Below are positions 56,696 through 64,000 of a stretch of 64,000 bases of DNA, one piece after another. The stretch lies in assembly GCF_000397205.1 (NCBI RefSeq), contig NC_021237.1, positions 5,897,001 to 5,961,000 of the forward strand. The letters run 5' to 3'. The notes beneath the pieces are model-generated. The model made no database searches and was not told where the DNA came from. It saw nothing but the letters and a program-made list of their open reading frames with translations. Every line of letters begins with the position of its first letter. The first letter of the stretch is position 1. Source of the stretch: Pseudomonas protegens CHA0 (GTDB lineage Bacteria > Pseudomonadota > Gammaproteobacteria > Pseudomonadales > Pseudomonadaceae). The position numbers and the translations under genes were made by a program.

Positions 56696-58135
56696 TCAGT
56701 TCCCCTTGTTCAGGCGGGTGCCGTGGTCGGCGTCGTGGTCATCGTCGGCTGCGGACAGCGGACGGGCCGGGGTGCGTTTCTGGCCGGGGCCACCGTGGCT
56801 GGTTTCGGCACCTTCGTTGGTAACCGGGCCTTTGCGCACCAGGCGCATCATGTAGCCGATACCCACGCCGAACAGCGAGAAGTACACCACCACGAACAGC
56901 GCCAGGGTGATGCTCATCTGCACAAAGCTGTGGCCGGAAGAGGCATCCGCCGTGCGCATCAGGCCATAGACCACCCACGGCTGGCGGCCGATCTCGGTGG
57001 TGAACCAGCCGGCCAGGATCGCGATCAACCCGGACGGGCCCATCCACAACGCCAGGTACAGGAACGGGCGCGAGGTGTAGAGGGTGTCGCGCTTGCGCAG
57101 CCAGAGGCTCCACAGGCCGGTGAAGATCATCAGCATGCCCAGGCCGACCATGATCCGGAACGACCAGAAGACGATGGTCGAGTTGGGCCGGTCCTCGGGT
57201 GGGAACTCCTTGAGCGCCGGCACCTGCTTGTCCAGCGAGTGGGTGAGGATCAGGCTGCCCAGGTAAGGGATTTCCACCGCGAAGCGGGTTTTCTCGGCCT
57301 TCATGTCCGGCCAGCCGAAGAGGATCAGTGGGGTCGGCTCGTTGCCGACGTTCTCCCAGTGGCCTTCGATGGCGGCGATTTTCGCCGGCTGGTGCTTGAG
57401 GGTATTGAGCCCGTGGAAGTCACCGATCACCGCCTGCACCGGCGCCACGATCAGGGCCATCCACATGGCCATGGAGAGCATGCGACGAATGGCCGGGTTG
57501 TCCCGCCCGCGCAGCAAGTGCCAGGCTGCGGACGAACCGACGAAGAACGCCGTGGCGACGAACGCCGCTACAGCCATGTGCGCCAGGCGGTAGGGGAATG
57601 ACGGGTTGAAGATCACCGCCAGCCAATCCACCGGGATCACCTGGCCATTGACGATTTCATAGCCTTGCGGGGTCTGCATCCAGCTGTTGGACGAGAGGAT
57701 CCAGAATGTCGAGATCAGGGTGCCGATGGCCACCATCACCGTGGAGAAGAAGTGCAGCTTGCGCCCGACCTTGTTCCAGCCGAACAGCATCACCCCGAGG
57801 AAACCGGCTTCCAGGAAGAAGGCCGTGAGCACTTCATAGGTGAGCAAGGGGCCGGTGACGGACCCAGCAAAGTCCGAGAAGCGGCTCCAGTTGGTGCCGA
57901 ACTGGTAGGCCATCACCAGGCCGGAGACCACGCCCATGCCGAAGTTGACGGCAAAGATCTTCGACCAGAAGTGGTAGAGATCGCGGTAGGTGTCGTCGCG
58001 GGTCTTCAGCCAGAGGCCTTCGAGTACCGCCAGGTAGCTCGCCAGGCCGATGGTGATCGCCGGGAACAGGATATGGAACGAGATGGTGAACGCGAACTGA
58101 ATTCGGGCGAGATCAAGAGCCTCTAAACCGAACAT
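56696..58135 (-). CDS. cioA: Cyanide-insensitive cytochrome bd-type oxidase subunit I CioA
   Basis: The haem-bearing subunit, 479 aa, with about nine helices. The start MFGLEALDLARIQFAFTISF leads to His21, the likely haem ligand, and the GWFTTEIGRQPWVVYG block and MVVSGLVMAYQFGTNW-like segment (GVVSGLVMAYQFGTNWSRF) are conserved. The Q loop is short, as in Cio enzymes, and the C-terminal tail is acidic. I chose ATG 58135 with GAGGAAA upstream. The enzyme resists cyanide, which matters in pseudomonads that make HCN. An ANR/FNR-type box lies 162 bp upstream. Confidence 0.94.
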   Translation of the reverse strand: MFGLEALDLARIQFAFTISFHILFPAITIGLASYLAVLEGLWLKTRDDTYRDLYHFWSKIFAVNFGMGVVSGLVMAYQFGTNWSRFSDFAGSVTGPLLTYEVLTAFFLEAGFLGVMLFGWNKVGRKLHFFSTVMVAIGTLISTFWILSSNSWMQTPQGYEIVNGQVIPVDWLAVIFNPSFPYRLAHMAVAAFVATAFFVGSSAAWHLLRGRDNPAIRRMLSMAMWMALIVAPVQAVIGDFHGLNTLKHQPAKIAAIEGHWENVGNEPTPLILFGWPDMKAEKTRFAVEIPYLGSLILTHSLDKQVPALKEFPPEDRPNSTIVFWSFRIMVGLGMLMIFTGLWSLWLRKRDTLYTSRPFLYLALWMGPSGLIAILAGWFTTEIGRQPWVVYGLMRTADASSGHSFVQMSITLALFVVVYFSLFGVGIGYMMRLVRKGPVTNEGAETSHGGPGQKRTPARPLSAADDDHDADHGTRLNKGN

Positions 58136-58296
58136 AAGCTTTCCTCTATCAGGTAATACCGGCTGCCGGCCAGAGGCCTGCACCCACTGCCCCCACGGAT
58201 ATGGAGTGCGGCGAATTCGGATTCGTTCTTTTTTAAACCATCGCTACGCAGGGAGTCTGGCACTTGGGCCACCACATCAGCCTTTGCAAAAAGGTT

Positions 58297-58310
58297 TTGA
58301 TCTGGATCAA
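58297..58310. promoter_or_regulatory. ANR/FNR-type box upstream of cioA
   Basis: TTGATCTGGATCAA is a perfect match to TTGAT-N4-ATCAA. It lies about 162 bp upstream of the cioA start. In P. aeruginosa, ANR represses cioAB at low oxygen, so the same control is likely here. Whether it lies over the promoter cannot be told. Confidence 0.75.
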
Positions 58311-58426
58311 GCAACGTTGAAAGAGTAGTCCTAATTTCGCCATGCAACTCTGTGGTTATTTGCCGCGTGACAGCTTGCCTCACCCTCTCAAGCCCGGGGT
58401 TTTCCCGGCTTTTCCCACACAAAACG

Positions 58427-58580
58427 CCTGTAGCCGCTGCTGAGCCTGCGAAGCTGCGAAAGGCCGGGCCGCGTTCGGTACGCAGGGCCTTGGCTGGCAA
58501 CTTCCCGTCGAACCTGCGGCGTATTCAATATCCCGGCGTCTCCTTCGGAGCCGTTCGCAGCCTGCGGCAGCGACTACAGG
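58427..58580. repeat. Large inverted repeat (REPIN-like, second family)
   Basis: The left arm CCTGTAGCCGCTGCTGAGCC, then TGCGAA, is nearly the reverse complement of the right arm TTCGCAGCCTGCGGCAGCGA, then CTACAGG. The 100-nt interior is GC-rich with smaller palindromes (GCGTCTCCTTCGGAGCCG-like). This arm type differs from the GTAGGAGC-type REPINs elsewhere in the window. Confidence 0.75.
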
Positions 58581-58677
58581 ATTCGCGACCAGGTGTTCGA
58601 GCGAAAAACAAGATAGATGCGCGGCTAACGAATTTTCCCCGAGCCGCAACTATTGGTTACATCTTGGTGATAATCTC

Positions 58678-59946
58678 GTGGCACTCCCCGCTCAGATCTA
58701 CCGCCCGATGCCCAGCCAAGACCCTCTGCTGCTCCGTCACCATCGTCCGTTCATCGCGTTCTGGCTGGCGCGGATCTTTACCGCCAGCGGCTTCCAGATG
58801 CTCACCGTGGCCATTGGCTGGAACCTCTACCAACTGACCGGCAATGTGCTGGACCTGGGTCTGGTGGGGCTGGTGGAATTCGCCCCGCGGGTGCTGTTCA
58901 TGCTGCACACCGGGCATGTGGCCGACCGCTACGACCGGCGCCGGGTGGCGGCTATCTGCCAGTCGCTGCAAGCCCTGATCGCCCTGGCCCTGGCCGTCGG
59001 CAGCCTGACCGACAGCGTCACCCGGGAAATGATCTTCATTCTGGCCTTCCTGCTCGGCGGCGCCCGCTCCTTCGAAATGCCCACCACCCAGGCCCTGCTT
59101 CCGAGCATCGTGCCCGCGGCGCTGTTTCCCCGGGCGGTGGCCGCCGCGCAATCGGCGCAGCAGTCGGCGACCATCGTCGCCCCGGCCCTGGGCGGTTTGC
59201 TGTACGCCTTCGGCAGCGTCTGGGTCTACGGCCCCACCGTGGTCCTGTACCTGATCGCCTGCCTGCTGATGCTCAACCTGCCGGCCCGGCAGACCCCGTT
59301 GAACAAGGGCAAGGCCACCCTCGATTCGCTGCTGGCGGGCATCCGCTTCATCCGTAGCCGCCCGGACATCCTCGGCGCCATCTCCCTGGACCTGTTCGCG
59401 GTATTGCTGGGTGGCGCCACCGCGCTGCTGCCGGTGTTCGCCAAGGACATCCTGCTCACCGGCCCCTGGGGCCTGGGGCTGCTGCGTTCGGCGCCAGCGG
59501 TGGGGGCCTTGCTGATGTCCCTGTGGCTGGCGCGTTTTAGCGTCGAGCGCAAGGTCGGGCGGGTGATGTTCACCGCGGTCGGGGTGTTTGGCGTGGCCAC
59601 CATCGCCTTCGGCCTCTCGACTTCGTTCTGGTTTTCCCTGGCGGTGCTGGTGGTGCTGGGGGCGGCGGACATGATCAGCATGGTGATCCGCGCCTCTTTC
59701 GTGCAACTGGAAACCCCGGACGAAATGCGCGGCCGGGTCAGCGCGGTGAACGGCCTGTTCATCGGCGCTTCGAATCAGTTGGGGGAGTTCGAATCCGGGC
59801 TGACCGCCCACTGGTTCGGCACGGTGCCGGCGGTGGTGCTGGGCGGGGTCGGCACGCTGCTGGTGACCGGCGTCTGGATCAAGCTGTTCCCGACCCTGGC
59901 CCAGCGCGATCGGATGATCGAACGGCTCGAGCAACCCAAGGCCTGA
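58678..59946 (+). CDS. MFS-family exporter (EntS/MFS_3-like)
   Basis: A membrane protein of 422 aa with 12 helices. The segment RPFIAFWLARIFTASGFQML, the loop motif GHVADRYDRRRVAAI between helices 2 and 3, and ARSFEMPTTQALLPSIVP fit the EntS/MFS_3 group, whose members often export siderophores or drugs. The substrate here is unknown; no siderophore genes are near. It starts with GTG at 58678; ATG 58708 is an alternative. The DUF6124-like gene converges 34 nt after its stop. Confidence 0.85.
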   Translation: MALPAQIYRPMPSQDPLLLRHHRPFIAFWLARIFTASGFQMLTVAIGWNLYQLTGNVLDLGLVGLVEFAPRVLFMLHTGHVADRYDRRRVAAICQSLQALIALALAVGSLTDSVTREMIFILAFLLGGARSFEMPTTQALLPSIVPAALFPRAVAAAQSAQQSATIVAPALGGLLYAFGSVWVYGPTVVLYLIACLLMLNLPARQTPLNKGKATLDSLLAGIRFIRSRPDILGAISLDLFAVLLGGATALLPVFAKDILLTGPWGLGLLRSAPAVGALLMSLWLARFSVERKVGRVMFTAVGVFGVATIAFGLSTSFWFSLAVLVVLGAADMISMVIRASFVQLETPDEMRGRVSAVNGLFIGASNQLGEFESGLTAHWFGTVPAVVLGGVGTLLVTGVWIKLFPTLAQRDRMIERLEQPKA

Positions 59947-59980
59947 AGCCGCGCCGGGCTGGCGCGGCCAGGTTCAAGCC

Positions 59981-60277
59981 TCAGTGGCTGGGCTGAGCTT
60001 CAGCAGCGGCTCGCCATTTCGCCGCCTCCAGCAGGTCGCAACCATCCTGCGTCAGTACATAGAGCACGTCGATGATGTGCGGGATGTCCTTCACATCGCC
60101 GTGGCTGAAATTCAGGCAGCAGAGGGTTTCCAGCAGATTGGCAGCCGTGCGCATGCGTTGCTCGGCGGCTTCGTGCAGCGCCTCAGGGGAGGCATTGGCG
60201 TTGATAAAAAACACACCTGGCCGGCTTATGTTGGATTTAAGCGGCACATAGTGAGCAGCAGTTTCCGGGGTATTCAT
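59981..60277 (-). CDS. Small DUF6124/DUF3077-like protein
   Basis: A soluble protein of 98 aa, MNTPETAAHYVPLKSNISRP..., with a helical core (ASPEALHEAAEQRMRTAANL and a second half DGCDLLEAAKWRAAAEAQPS) that resembles the DUF6124/DUF3077 family of small Pseudomonas proteins. It has two adjacent cysteines (ETLCCLNFSHGD). I chose ATG 60277, 7 nt after AAGGA; ATG 60280 is one codon upstream, and a longer frame from 60397 runs through the leader hairpins and is unlikely. The family has no known function. The long hairpin-rich leader and its promoter are listed separately. Confidence 0.7.
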   Translation of the reverse strand: MNTPETAAHYVPLKSNISRPGVFFINANASPEALHEAAEQRMRTAANLLETLCCLNFSHGDVKDIPHIIDVLYVLTQDGCDLLEAAKWRAAAEAQPSH

Positions 60278-60505
60278 CATTAGATCCTTCTTTATGAATG
60301 ACCGCCCCAATCGTGACCAAACGATGGGTGGCGGACTGTGCACAGGTTGGTCAACCGGGAAGAAGGCACCCGGCACACCCGAAGGTGTCCCGCGCACAGC
60401 CCACCATTAAGCGTGCGGACACGAAAAAGTGCCTGCAAACCAGGGTGGCGCGTGCGCCTTCTAATTTCGGGTGACCAAACCCGGCCGCTGAATTGGCAGC
60501 GACGG
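60278..60505 (-). promoter_or_regulatory. Candidate structured 5' leader RNA of the DUF6124/DUF3077-like gene
   Basis: The leader of about 225 nt folds by eye into at least six hairpins. H6 (60468-60483) has stem CGGGT/ACCCG, and H1 (60302-60334) has inner stem ATCGT/ACGAT inside CCGCC/GGCGG; both enclose the same hexaloop, TTGGTC on the RNA strand. H2 (60345-60356) carries GACCAA, complementary to those loops. H3 (60371-60392) has a 9-bp stem with a UUCG tetraloop, H4 (about 60411-60438) a U-rich loop, and H5 (60447-60458) a GGCG/CGCC stem. This could be a regulatory RNA, possibly with kissing loops. Confidence 0.6.
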
Positions 60506-60510
60506 CGCGA

Positions 60511-60540
60511 ACTATAGGGGTGATGGGACGGGCGGTGCAA
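60511..60540 (-). promoter_or_regulatory. Promoter of the DUF6124/DUF3077-like gene and its leader
   Basis: On the minus strand TTGCAC (60540-60535), an 18-bp spacer and TATAGT (60516-60511). It is a good sigma-70 match and sets the likely transcription start near 60504. Confidence 0.65.
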
Positions 60541-60684
60541 GAAGCGGCTGGTTAGCCTTTGTTACCCGTTCACAAGCCCCGTGCCCGACTCCTTGCCGAA
60601 CCGAGCTGCGACAGAGAAACGCCCCGTGGGGGGCCTCGTAACAGGTTGTTGATCATTCTCTGCAATACAAAACCGCTACGAAGC

Positions 60685-60705
60685 GTGTAAGGTATCGCCT
60701 TACAC
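60685..60705. promoter_or_regulatory. Operator of higBA
   Basis: GTGTAAGG and CCTTACAC are perfect 8-bp inverted arms around TATCG. It lies 9 bp before the higB start, over the likely promoter, where HigA or the HigBA complex would bind for autorepression. Confidence 0.8.
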
Positions 60706-60714
60706 TCGCACCCC

Positions 60715-60993
60715 ATGATCAAGTCCTTTCAGCACAAAGGCCTGCGCGCCTTCTATGAAACCGGATCGACTCGTGGAATACGGGCCGAGCATGCACGCCG
60801 GTTGGCCCGCCAACTGTCGTTCATGGATCACGCCAGCGAACCGGCAGACCTCAATCTGCCGGGCTGGCGGCTGCACCCGCTCAGGGGCGACCTGCTTGGC
60901 TACTGGTCCCTGGTAGTGTCCGGCAACTGGCGAGTGATCTTTCGTTTCGTAGGTTCGGATATCGAGCTGGTGGATTATCTGGACTACCACTGA
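60715..60993 (+). CDS. higB: HigB-type toxin of a type II toxin-antitoxin system
   Basis: A RelE/HigB-superfamily mRNA interferase of 92 aa that would cleave mRNA on the ribosome. It begins MIKSFQHKGLRAFYETGSTR, and its active region has LPGWRLHPLRGDLLGYWSL, VSGNWRVIFRFVGSDIELV and the C-terminal DYLDYH with His. This matches the HigB group found next to HigA. The toxin gene comes before the antitoxin gene, the usual order for higBA. A perfect inverted repeat precedes it. The pair is probably horizontally mobile. Confidence 0.92.
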   Translation: MIKSFQHKGLRAFYETGSTRGIRAEHARRLARQLSFMDHASEPADLNLPGWRLHPLRGDLLGYWSLVVSGNWRVIFRFVGSDIELVDYLDYH

Positions 60994-61008
60994 ACAGGAG
61001 GCAGGATC

Positions 61009-61299
61009 ATGCCCATCCACAACCCGCCCCACCCCGGTGACACCCTGCGCCTGGATATCTTGCCCGAAATGGGCATCAGCGTGACGGAGCTCGCGCGGCA
61101 TATCGGCTACGCCCGCCCGCACCTGTCCAAGGTGTTGAACGGCCATGCGCCGATCCGTGCGGAACTGGCGGTCAAGCTGGAACGCGCCGGAATCGGCAAG
61201 GCCAAGGTCTGGCTGGCGGTACAGGCCGATTACGACATCTGGCACACAGAGCAGGAACTGCAACCGCTGATCGAGCCCATCGCGGCCCATGGCGACTGA
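61009..61299 (+). CDS. higA: HigA-type antitoxin (XRE-family regulator)
   Basis: An antitoxin of 96 aa with a central helix-turn-helix (ISVTELARHIGYARPHLSKV then LNGHAPI) and the HigA start HNPPHPGDTLRLDILPEMG. It should neutralise HigB and repress the operon through the repeat at 60685. It starts 15 nt after higB with AGGAGG-like spacing (CAGGAGGCAGGATC upstream) and ends 3 nt from the convergent DJ-1-like gene. Confidence 0.92.
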   Translation: MPIHNPPHPGDTLRLDILPEMGISVTELARHIGYARPHLSKVLNGHAPIRAELAVKLERAGIGKAKVWLAVQADYDIWHTEQELQPLIEPIAAHGD

Positions 61300-61302
61300 G
61301 CC

Positions 61303-61854
61303 CTAGACCAGCAACTCCGCCGCCACCTTGGCGCGCTTACCGCGACCGCACAGCGCTTCCACCAAGGCCAGGACAAACGCCAGGGCCGCGGCGGAGCCCT
61401 GGGCGGTGATGCAGTTACCGTCCACCACCACCGGCTGGTCGACAAAGGTGCAGCCCAGCAGATGATGGCTGGCGCTGGGCAGGCAGGTCATGCGCCGCTG
61501 GCGCAGCACGCCATACGCCTGCAAGGCCAGGGCCGGGGCTTCGGCGATGCCGGCGAACAGGCGCCCCGCTGCGGCCTGATCCTTGAGCAGTTGCTGCAGC
61601 GGTTGATGGGCCGCCAGGTGCTGGGCGCCCACCGCGCCGCCGGGCAATACGATCAGGTCGAAGCGCTGGGCCAGCACGTCCACCAGCATGGCGTCGGCGG
61701 TCAAGCGGGTGCCCCGGGCGCAGGTGAGCATGCGCCGGCCTTCGACGCTGGCGGCCAGCACTTCGACTTCGGCACGGCGCAATACGTCGATCAGGGTCAC
61801 GCTTTGCAGGTCGTCGATGCCTTCGGCAAGGGTGACCAGGGCTCTGAAGGTCAT
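61303..61854 (-). CDS. DJ-1/PfpI-family protein without the catalytic cysteine
   Basis: A DJ-1/PfpI superfamily protein of 183 aa. The conserved Glu is E11 (LAEGIDDLQ), the PGG motif is VLPGGAVGAQHL and the C-terminal GNCITAQGSAAALAFVLALV is typical of DJ-1/YajL. But the nucleophile elbow, usually AAICAAPA with Cys near 104, reads FAGIAEAPALAL here (Ala104). I checked the codons: ATC GCC GAA GCC CCG. It therefore probably cannot act as a glyoxalase or deglycase and may be a sensor or structural protein. It converges with higA. Confidence 0.85.
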   Translation of the reverse strand: MTFRALVTLAEGIDDLQSVTLIDVLRRAEVEVLAASVEGRRMLTCARGTRLTADAMLVDVLAQRFDLIVLPGGAVGAQHLAAHQPLQQLLKDQAAAGRLFAGIAEAPALALQAYGVLRQRRMTCLPSASHHLLGCTFVDQPVVVDGNCITAQGSAAALAFVLALVEALCGRGKRAKVAAELLV

Positions 61855-61920
61855 GGAGATGACTCCGCGTGGAGGTCTTTAAAGCTTAGTCAGCTTTGCC
61901 GGCTGCCGTTCAGGGCGCCG

Positions 61921-62370
61921 TCACTTGATGTAGATCTGCGCGCCCAGGCTGTTGCCCGGGGCGTTGAGCGAGGTGTTGCGAAAGCTGAAGGTGCCCTCCT
62001 GCTTGCCCGCCAGGTCGAAGACATAGACATAGCCGACGGTAGTCCCCGAGTTGCCGCAGGGCACATAGCTGGAGCCGTCCTCGCACACCGGCGAACGGGT
62101 GCCATCGACCTCGAAGCCGTCCAGGGTCACATGGGGCTCGCGACCGTAACCGATCTCCAGCACGTAGACCTTGATGTTCGGGCCGTTGTGATCGCACTGG
62201 GTCCGTTCACGGCCGTCGGAGACATCCTCCAGGCCGCAGGAAGGTGACAGCACCTTGAGAATCTCCACCCGGCTCAACGGCGGGGCCGAGCGCGCCATGG
62301 CCGGGGCCGCCAGCCAGCAGGCTGTCGCGCCGAGCAATGCCAGGGCTGTCATTTTCACTGTGCTGCGCAT
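61921..62370 (-). CDS. DUF4879 family secreted protein
   Basis: A protein of 149 aa with a signal peptide (MRSTVKMTALALLGATACWL then AAPAMA). The mature part has a CGLEDVSDGRERTQCDHNGP motif and VYVLEIGYGREPHVTLDGFE, then CEDGSSYVPCGNSGT. Four cysteines suggest two disulfides. I assign it to DUF4879 from these motifs. The family is secreted and of unknown function. It stands alone between the DJ-1-like gene and the divergent azgA-like permease. Confidence 0.78.
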   Translation of the reverse strand: MRSTVKMTALALLGATACWLAAPAMARSAPPLSRVEILKVLSPSCGLEDVSDGRERTQCDHNGPNIKVYVLEIGYGREPHVTLDGFEVDGTRSPVCEDGSSYVPCGNSGTTVGYVYVFDLAGKQEGTFSFRNTSLNAPGNSLGAQIYIK

Positions 62371-62576
62371 AAATCCCCCCTAAAACCAGGGCGCAGTATG
62401 CGCTACTTGCCAGCGCGGCAAAACATCGCCGACGATCGCAGCCATTGGCCCACGCTGCTGGTATGATGCGCGGCTTTTTCCGACCCAGAGCAAATCCGCA
62501 GGCACCTTATAAAGTCTGTGCTTTGCTGTTGGAGTCGATACATTCACGGCGCCCGGCGGCGCCACGGGGAGCAGAC

Positions 62577-63869
62577 ATGCTGGAAAGGCTGTTTCAACTC
62601 AAGGCACACAACACCAACGTGCGCACCGAGATTCTTGCGGGCGTGACCACCTTCCTGGCCATGGCCTACATCCTTTTCGTCAACCCGAGCATTCTCGGCG
62701 AGACGGGCATGGACAAGGGCGCGATCTTCGTTGCCACCTGCCTGGCGGCGGCCATCGGTTCCACCGTCATGGGCCTGATCGCCAACTACCCGATCGCCCT
62801 GGCACCGGGCATGGGCCTGAACGCCTTCTTCACCTACACCGTGGTCCTGCACATGGGCCACACCTGGCAGGTAGCCCTGGGGGCGGTATTCATCTCGGCG
62901 GTGCTGTTCTTCCTGCTGTCGATCTTCCGCATCCGCGAATGGATCATCAACAGCATCCCCCTGCCCCTGCGCTCGGCCATTGCCGCCGGTATCGGCCTGT
63001 TCCTGGCGCTGATCGCCCTGCATAACGCCCAGATCGTCGTGGGCAACGAGTCGACCCTGGTCGGCCTGGGCGATCTCAGCAAACCGGCCCCCATCCTCGC
63101 TGCCCTGGGTTTTGCCCTGATCGTGGCCCTGGAAGCCCTGAAAGTGCGCGGCGCGGTGCTGATCGGCATCCTCGCGGTGACCGTCGTCTCCATTCTCATG
63201 GGCGTCACCCCGTTCGGCGGCGTGACCTCGATGCCACCGTCCCTGGCCCCGACCTTCCTGCAACTGGACATCAAGGGCGCCCTGGATATCGGCCTGATCA
63301 GCGTGATCTTCGCCTTCCTGTTCGTCGATCTGTTCGACAACTCCGGCACCCTGATCGGCGTCGCCAAGCGCGCCGGCCTGATGGGCAAGGACGGCCACAT
63401 GCCGAAAATGGGCCGGGCGCTGATCGCCGACAGCACCGCCGCCATGGCCGGTTCCTTGCTGGGCACCTCGACCACCACCAGCTACATCGAATCCGCGGCG
63501 GGCGTGAGCGCCGGCGGCCGCACCGGCCTGACCGCCATCGTGGTGGCGATCATGTTCCTGCTGGCGCTGTTCTTCTCGCCACTGGCAGCCAGCGTGCCCG
63601 CCTTCGCCACCGCACCGGCCCTGCTGTTCGTCGCCGTGCTGATGACCTCGGGCCTGGCAGAAATCGACTGGGAAGACATCACCGTCGCCGCTCCCGTGGT
63701 CGTCACCGCCCTGGCCATGCCGTTCACCTATTCCATCGCCAACGGCATCGCCTTCGGCTTCATCGCCTGGACCGTGATCAAGCTGCTGTCGGGCCGTGCC
63801 CGTGAGCTGAACGCGCCCCTGGTGATCCTGTCGATCCTGTTCGTGATCAAGCTCGGTTACCCCGCATGA
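62577..63869 (+). CDS. Guanine/hypoxanthine permease (AzgA/PbuG-type NCS2 transporter)
   Basis: A purine base transporter of 430 aa in the inner membrane. It begins [20 protein letters not shown], then [20 protein letters not shown], and has the family motifs [37 protein letters not shown] and [20 protein letters not shown]. The other helices fit the AzgA group. I chose ATG 62577 because GGGGAG is near; an open frame from 62445 adds 44 residues with no match. Its stop overlaps the trmA start (ATGA), so the two are co-transcribed. Confidence 0.93.
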   Translation: MLERLFQLKAHNTNVRTEILAGVTTFLAMAYILFVNPSILGETGMDKGAIFVATCLAAAIGSTVMGLIANYPIALAPGMGLNAFFTYTVVLHMGHTWQVALGAVFISAVLFFLLSIFRIREWIINSIPLPLRSAIAAGIGLFLALIALHNAQIVVGNESTLVGLGDLSKPAPILAALGFALIVALEALKVRGAVLIGILAVTVVSILMGVTPFGGVTSMPPSLAPTFLQLDIKGALDIGLISVIFAFLFVDLFDNSGTLIGVAKRAGLMGKDGHMPKMGRALIADSTAAMAGSLLGTSTTTSYIESAAGVSAGGRTGLTAIVVAIMFLLALFFSPLAASVPAFATAPALLFVAVLMTSGLAEIDWEDITVAAPVVVTALAMPFTYSIANGIAFGFIAWTVIKLLSGRARELNAPLVILSILFVIKLGYPA

Positions 63870-64000
63870 CTTTTGACGCCGCAAGCTACACCACCCAGTT
63901 GAATGACAAGGTCGCGCGCTTGCGCGACCTGCTGGCCCCCTTCGATGCCCCCGAGCCTCAGGTCTTCGACTCGCCCCTGCAGAACTTCCGCCTGCGGGCA
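63866..64000 (+). CDS. trmA: tRNA (uracil-5-)-methyltransferase TrmA, N-terminal fragment (cut by window edge)
   Basis: The first 45 residues are seen: [40 protein letters not shown] and FRLRA. These match the start of TrmA, which makes ribothymidine at position 54 of tRNA. The ATG overlaps the permease stop by 4 nt. The catalytic domain lies beyond the window end. Confidence 0.88.
   Translation, partial: MTFDAASYTTQLNDKVARLRDLLAPFDAPEPQVFDSPLQNFRLRA

Larger units (their letters stand above)
58136..58677. other. Intergenic region upstream of cioA and the MFS gene
   Basis: This 542-bp stretch holds an ANR/FNR-type box (58297-58310), the untranslated leader of cioA (58136-58290), a large REPIN-like repeat (58427-58580) and a probable short promoter region for the MFS gene. 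An open frame on the minus strand through the repeat looks non-coding. Confidence 0.6.

Noticed and set aside
58123..58500. Open frame of 125 codons on the minus strand upstream of cioA
   Set aside because: It starts in a repeat, passes through the ANR box and ends at the cioA start. This is promoter and leader DNA.

Overview
The window is chromosomal DNA from a high-GC gammaproteobacterium, almost certainly a Pseudomonas of the fluorescens group (protegens/chlororaphis-like). The reasons are the strongly GC-biased third codon positions, the recognisable Pseudomonas gene neighbourhoods (minor pilins-ispH-fkpB-lspA-ileS-ribF-murJ-rpsT; proB-obgE-rpmA-rplU-ispB; morA-glyA; cstA-mapZ-radA-ankB-katB-mscL-fpr; cioAB) and the scattered REP/REPIN repeats with GTAGGAGC-type ends that are typical of this group. 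No IS element, prophage, CRISPR array, tRNA or rRNA gene was seen. It is mostly core genome with small accessory insertions.

Layout. 1-6.8 kb: the start of thiO (cut by the window edge), then a type IV pilus minor-pilin operon on the minus strand (fimU-like, pilV, pilW, pilX, pilY1, pilE) and a divergent fimT-like gene. 6.8-14.3 kb: minus-strand housekeeping genes ispH, fkpB, lspA, ileS, ribF and murJ, with rpsT divergent. 14.9-18.7 kb: creA, proB, obgE, rpmA and rplU on the minus strand. 19.1-25.1 kb: ispB, a zinc-ribbon YjdM/PhnA-like protein, a small protein behind a near-perfect Fur box, fklB, and several conserved proteins of unknown function. 25.3-32.9 kb: a Lon-family ATP-dependent protease, DUF3015 and DUF4105 envelope proteins, a small lipoprotein, a GreA/GreB-family factor and gdhA. 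33.2-40.4 kb: ettA, the large c-di-GMP sensor MorA, and glyA.

40.8-47.7 kb: a dicarboxylate/amino acid symporter followed by two GntR-type regulators; two GGT-AAG/CAG-ACC operators flank the likely symporter promoter. Then a CobW/YjiA GTPase, YjiX and CstA, an arrangement resembling the E. coli btsT-yjiX-yjiA operon, and an isoprenylcysteine-methyltransferase-like membrane protein. 47.7-58.1 kb: the PilZ protein MapZ, radA, an ankyrin protein with katB, mscL, fpr, rlmG, and the cyanide-insensitive oxidase genes cioA, cioB and a 55-residue DUF2474 subunit, with an ANR/FNR-type box upstream. 58.4-64 kb: a REPIN, an MFS exporter, a small DUF6124/DUF3077-like protein behind a long hairpin-rich leader, a higBA toxin-antitoxin pair, a DJ-1/PfpI paralogue without its catalytic cysteine, a secreted DUF4879 protein, an AzgA-type purine permease and the start of trmA.

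Most notable items: (i) the roughly 225-nt leader of the DUF6124/DUF3077-like gene, which has its own promoter, a UUCG hairpin, and two hairpins with different stems but the same UUGGUC loop; (ii) a stem-loop that hides the katB ribosome-binding site; (iii) paired GntR operators in front of the symporter; (iv) a Fur-controlled small protein of unknown function; (v) the DJ-1 paralogue that lacks its nucleophile. All motif and fold calls were made by eye.
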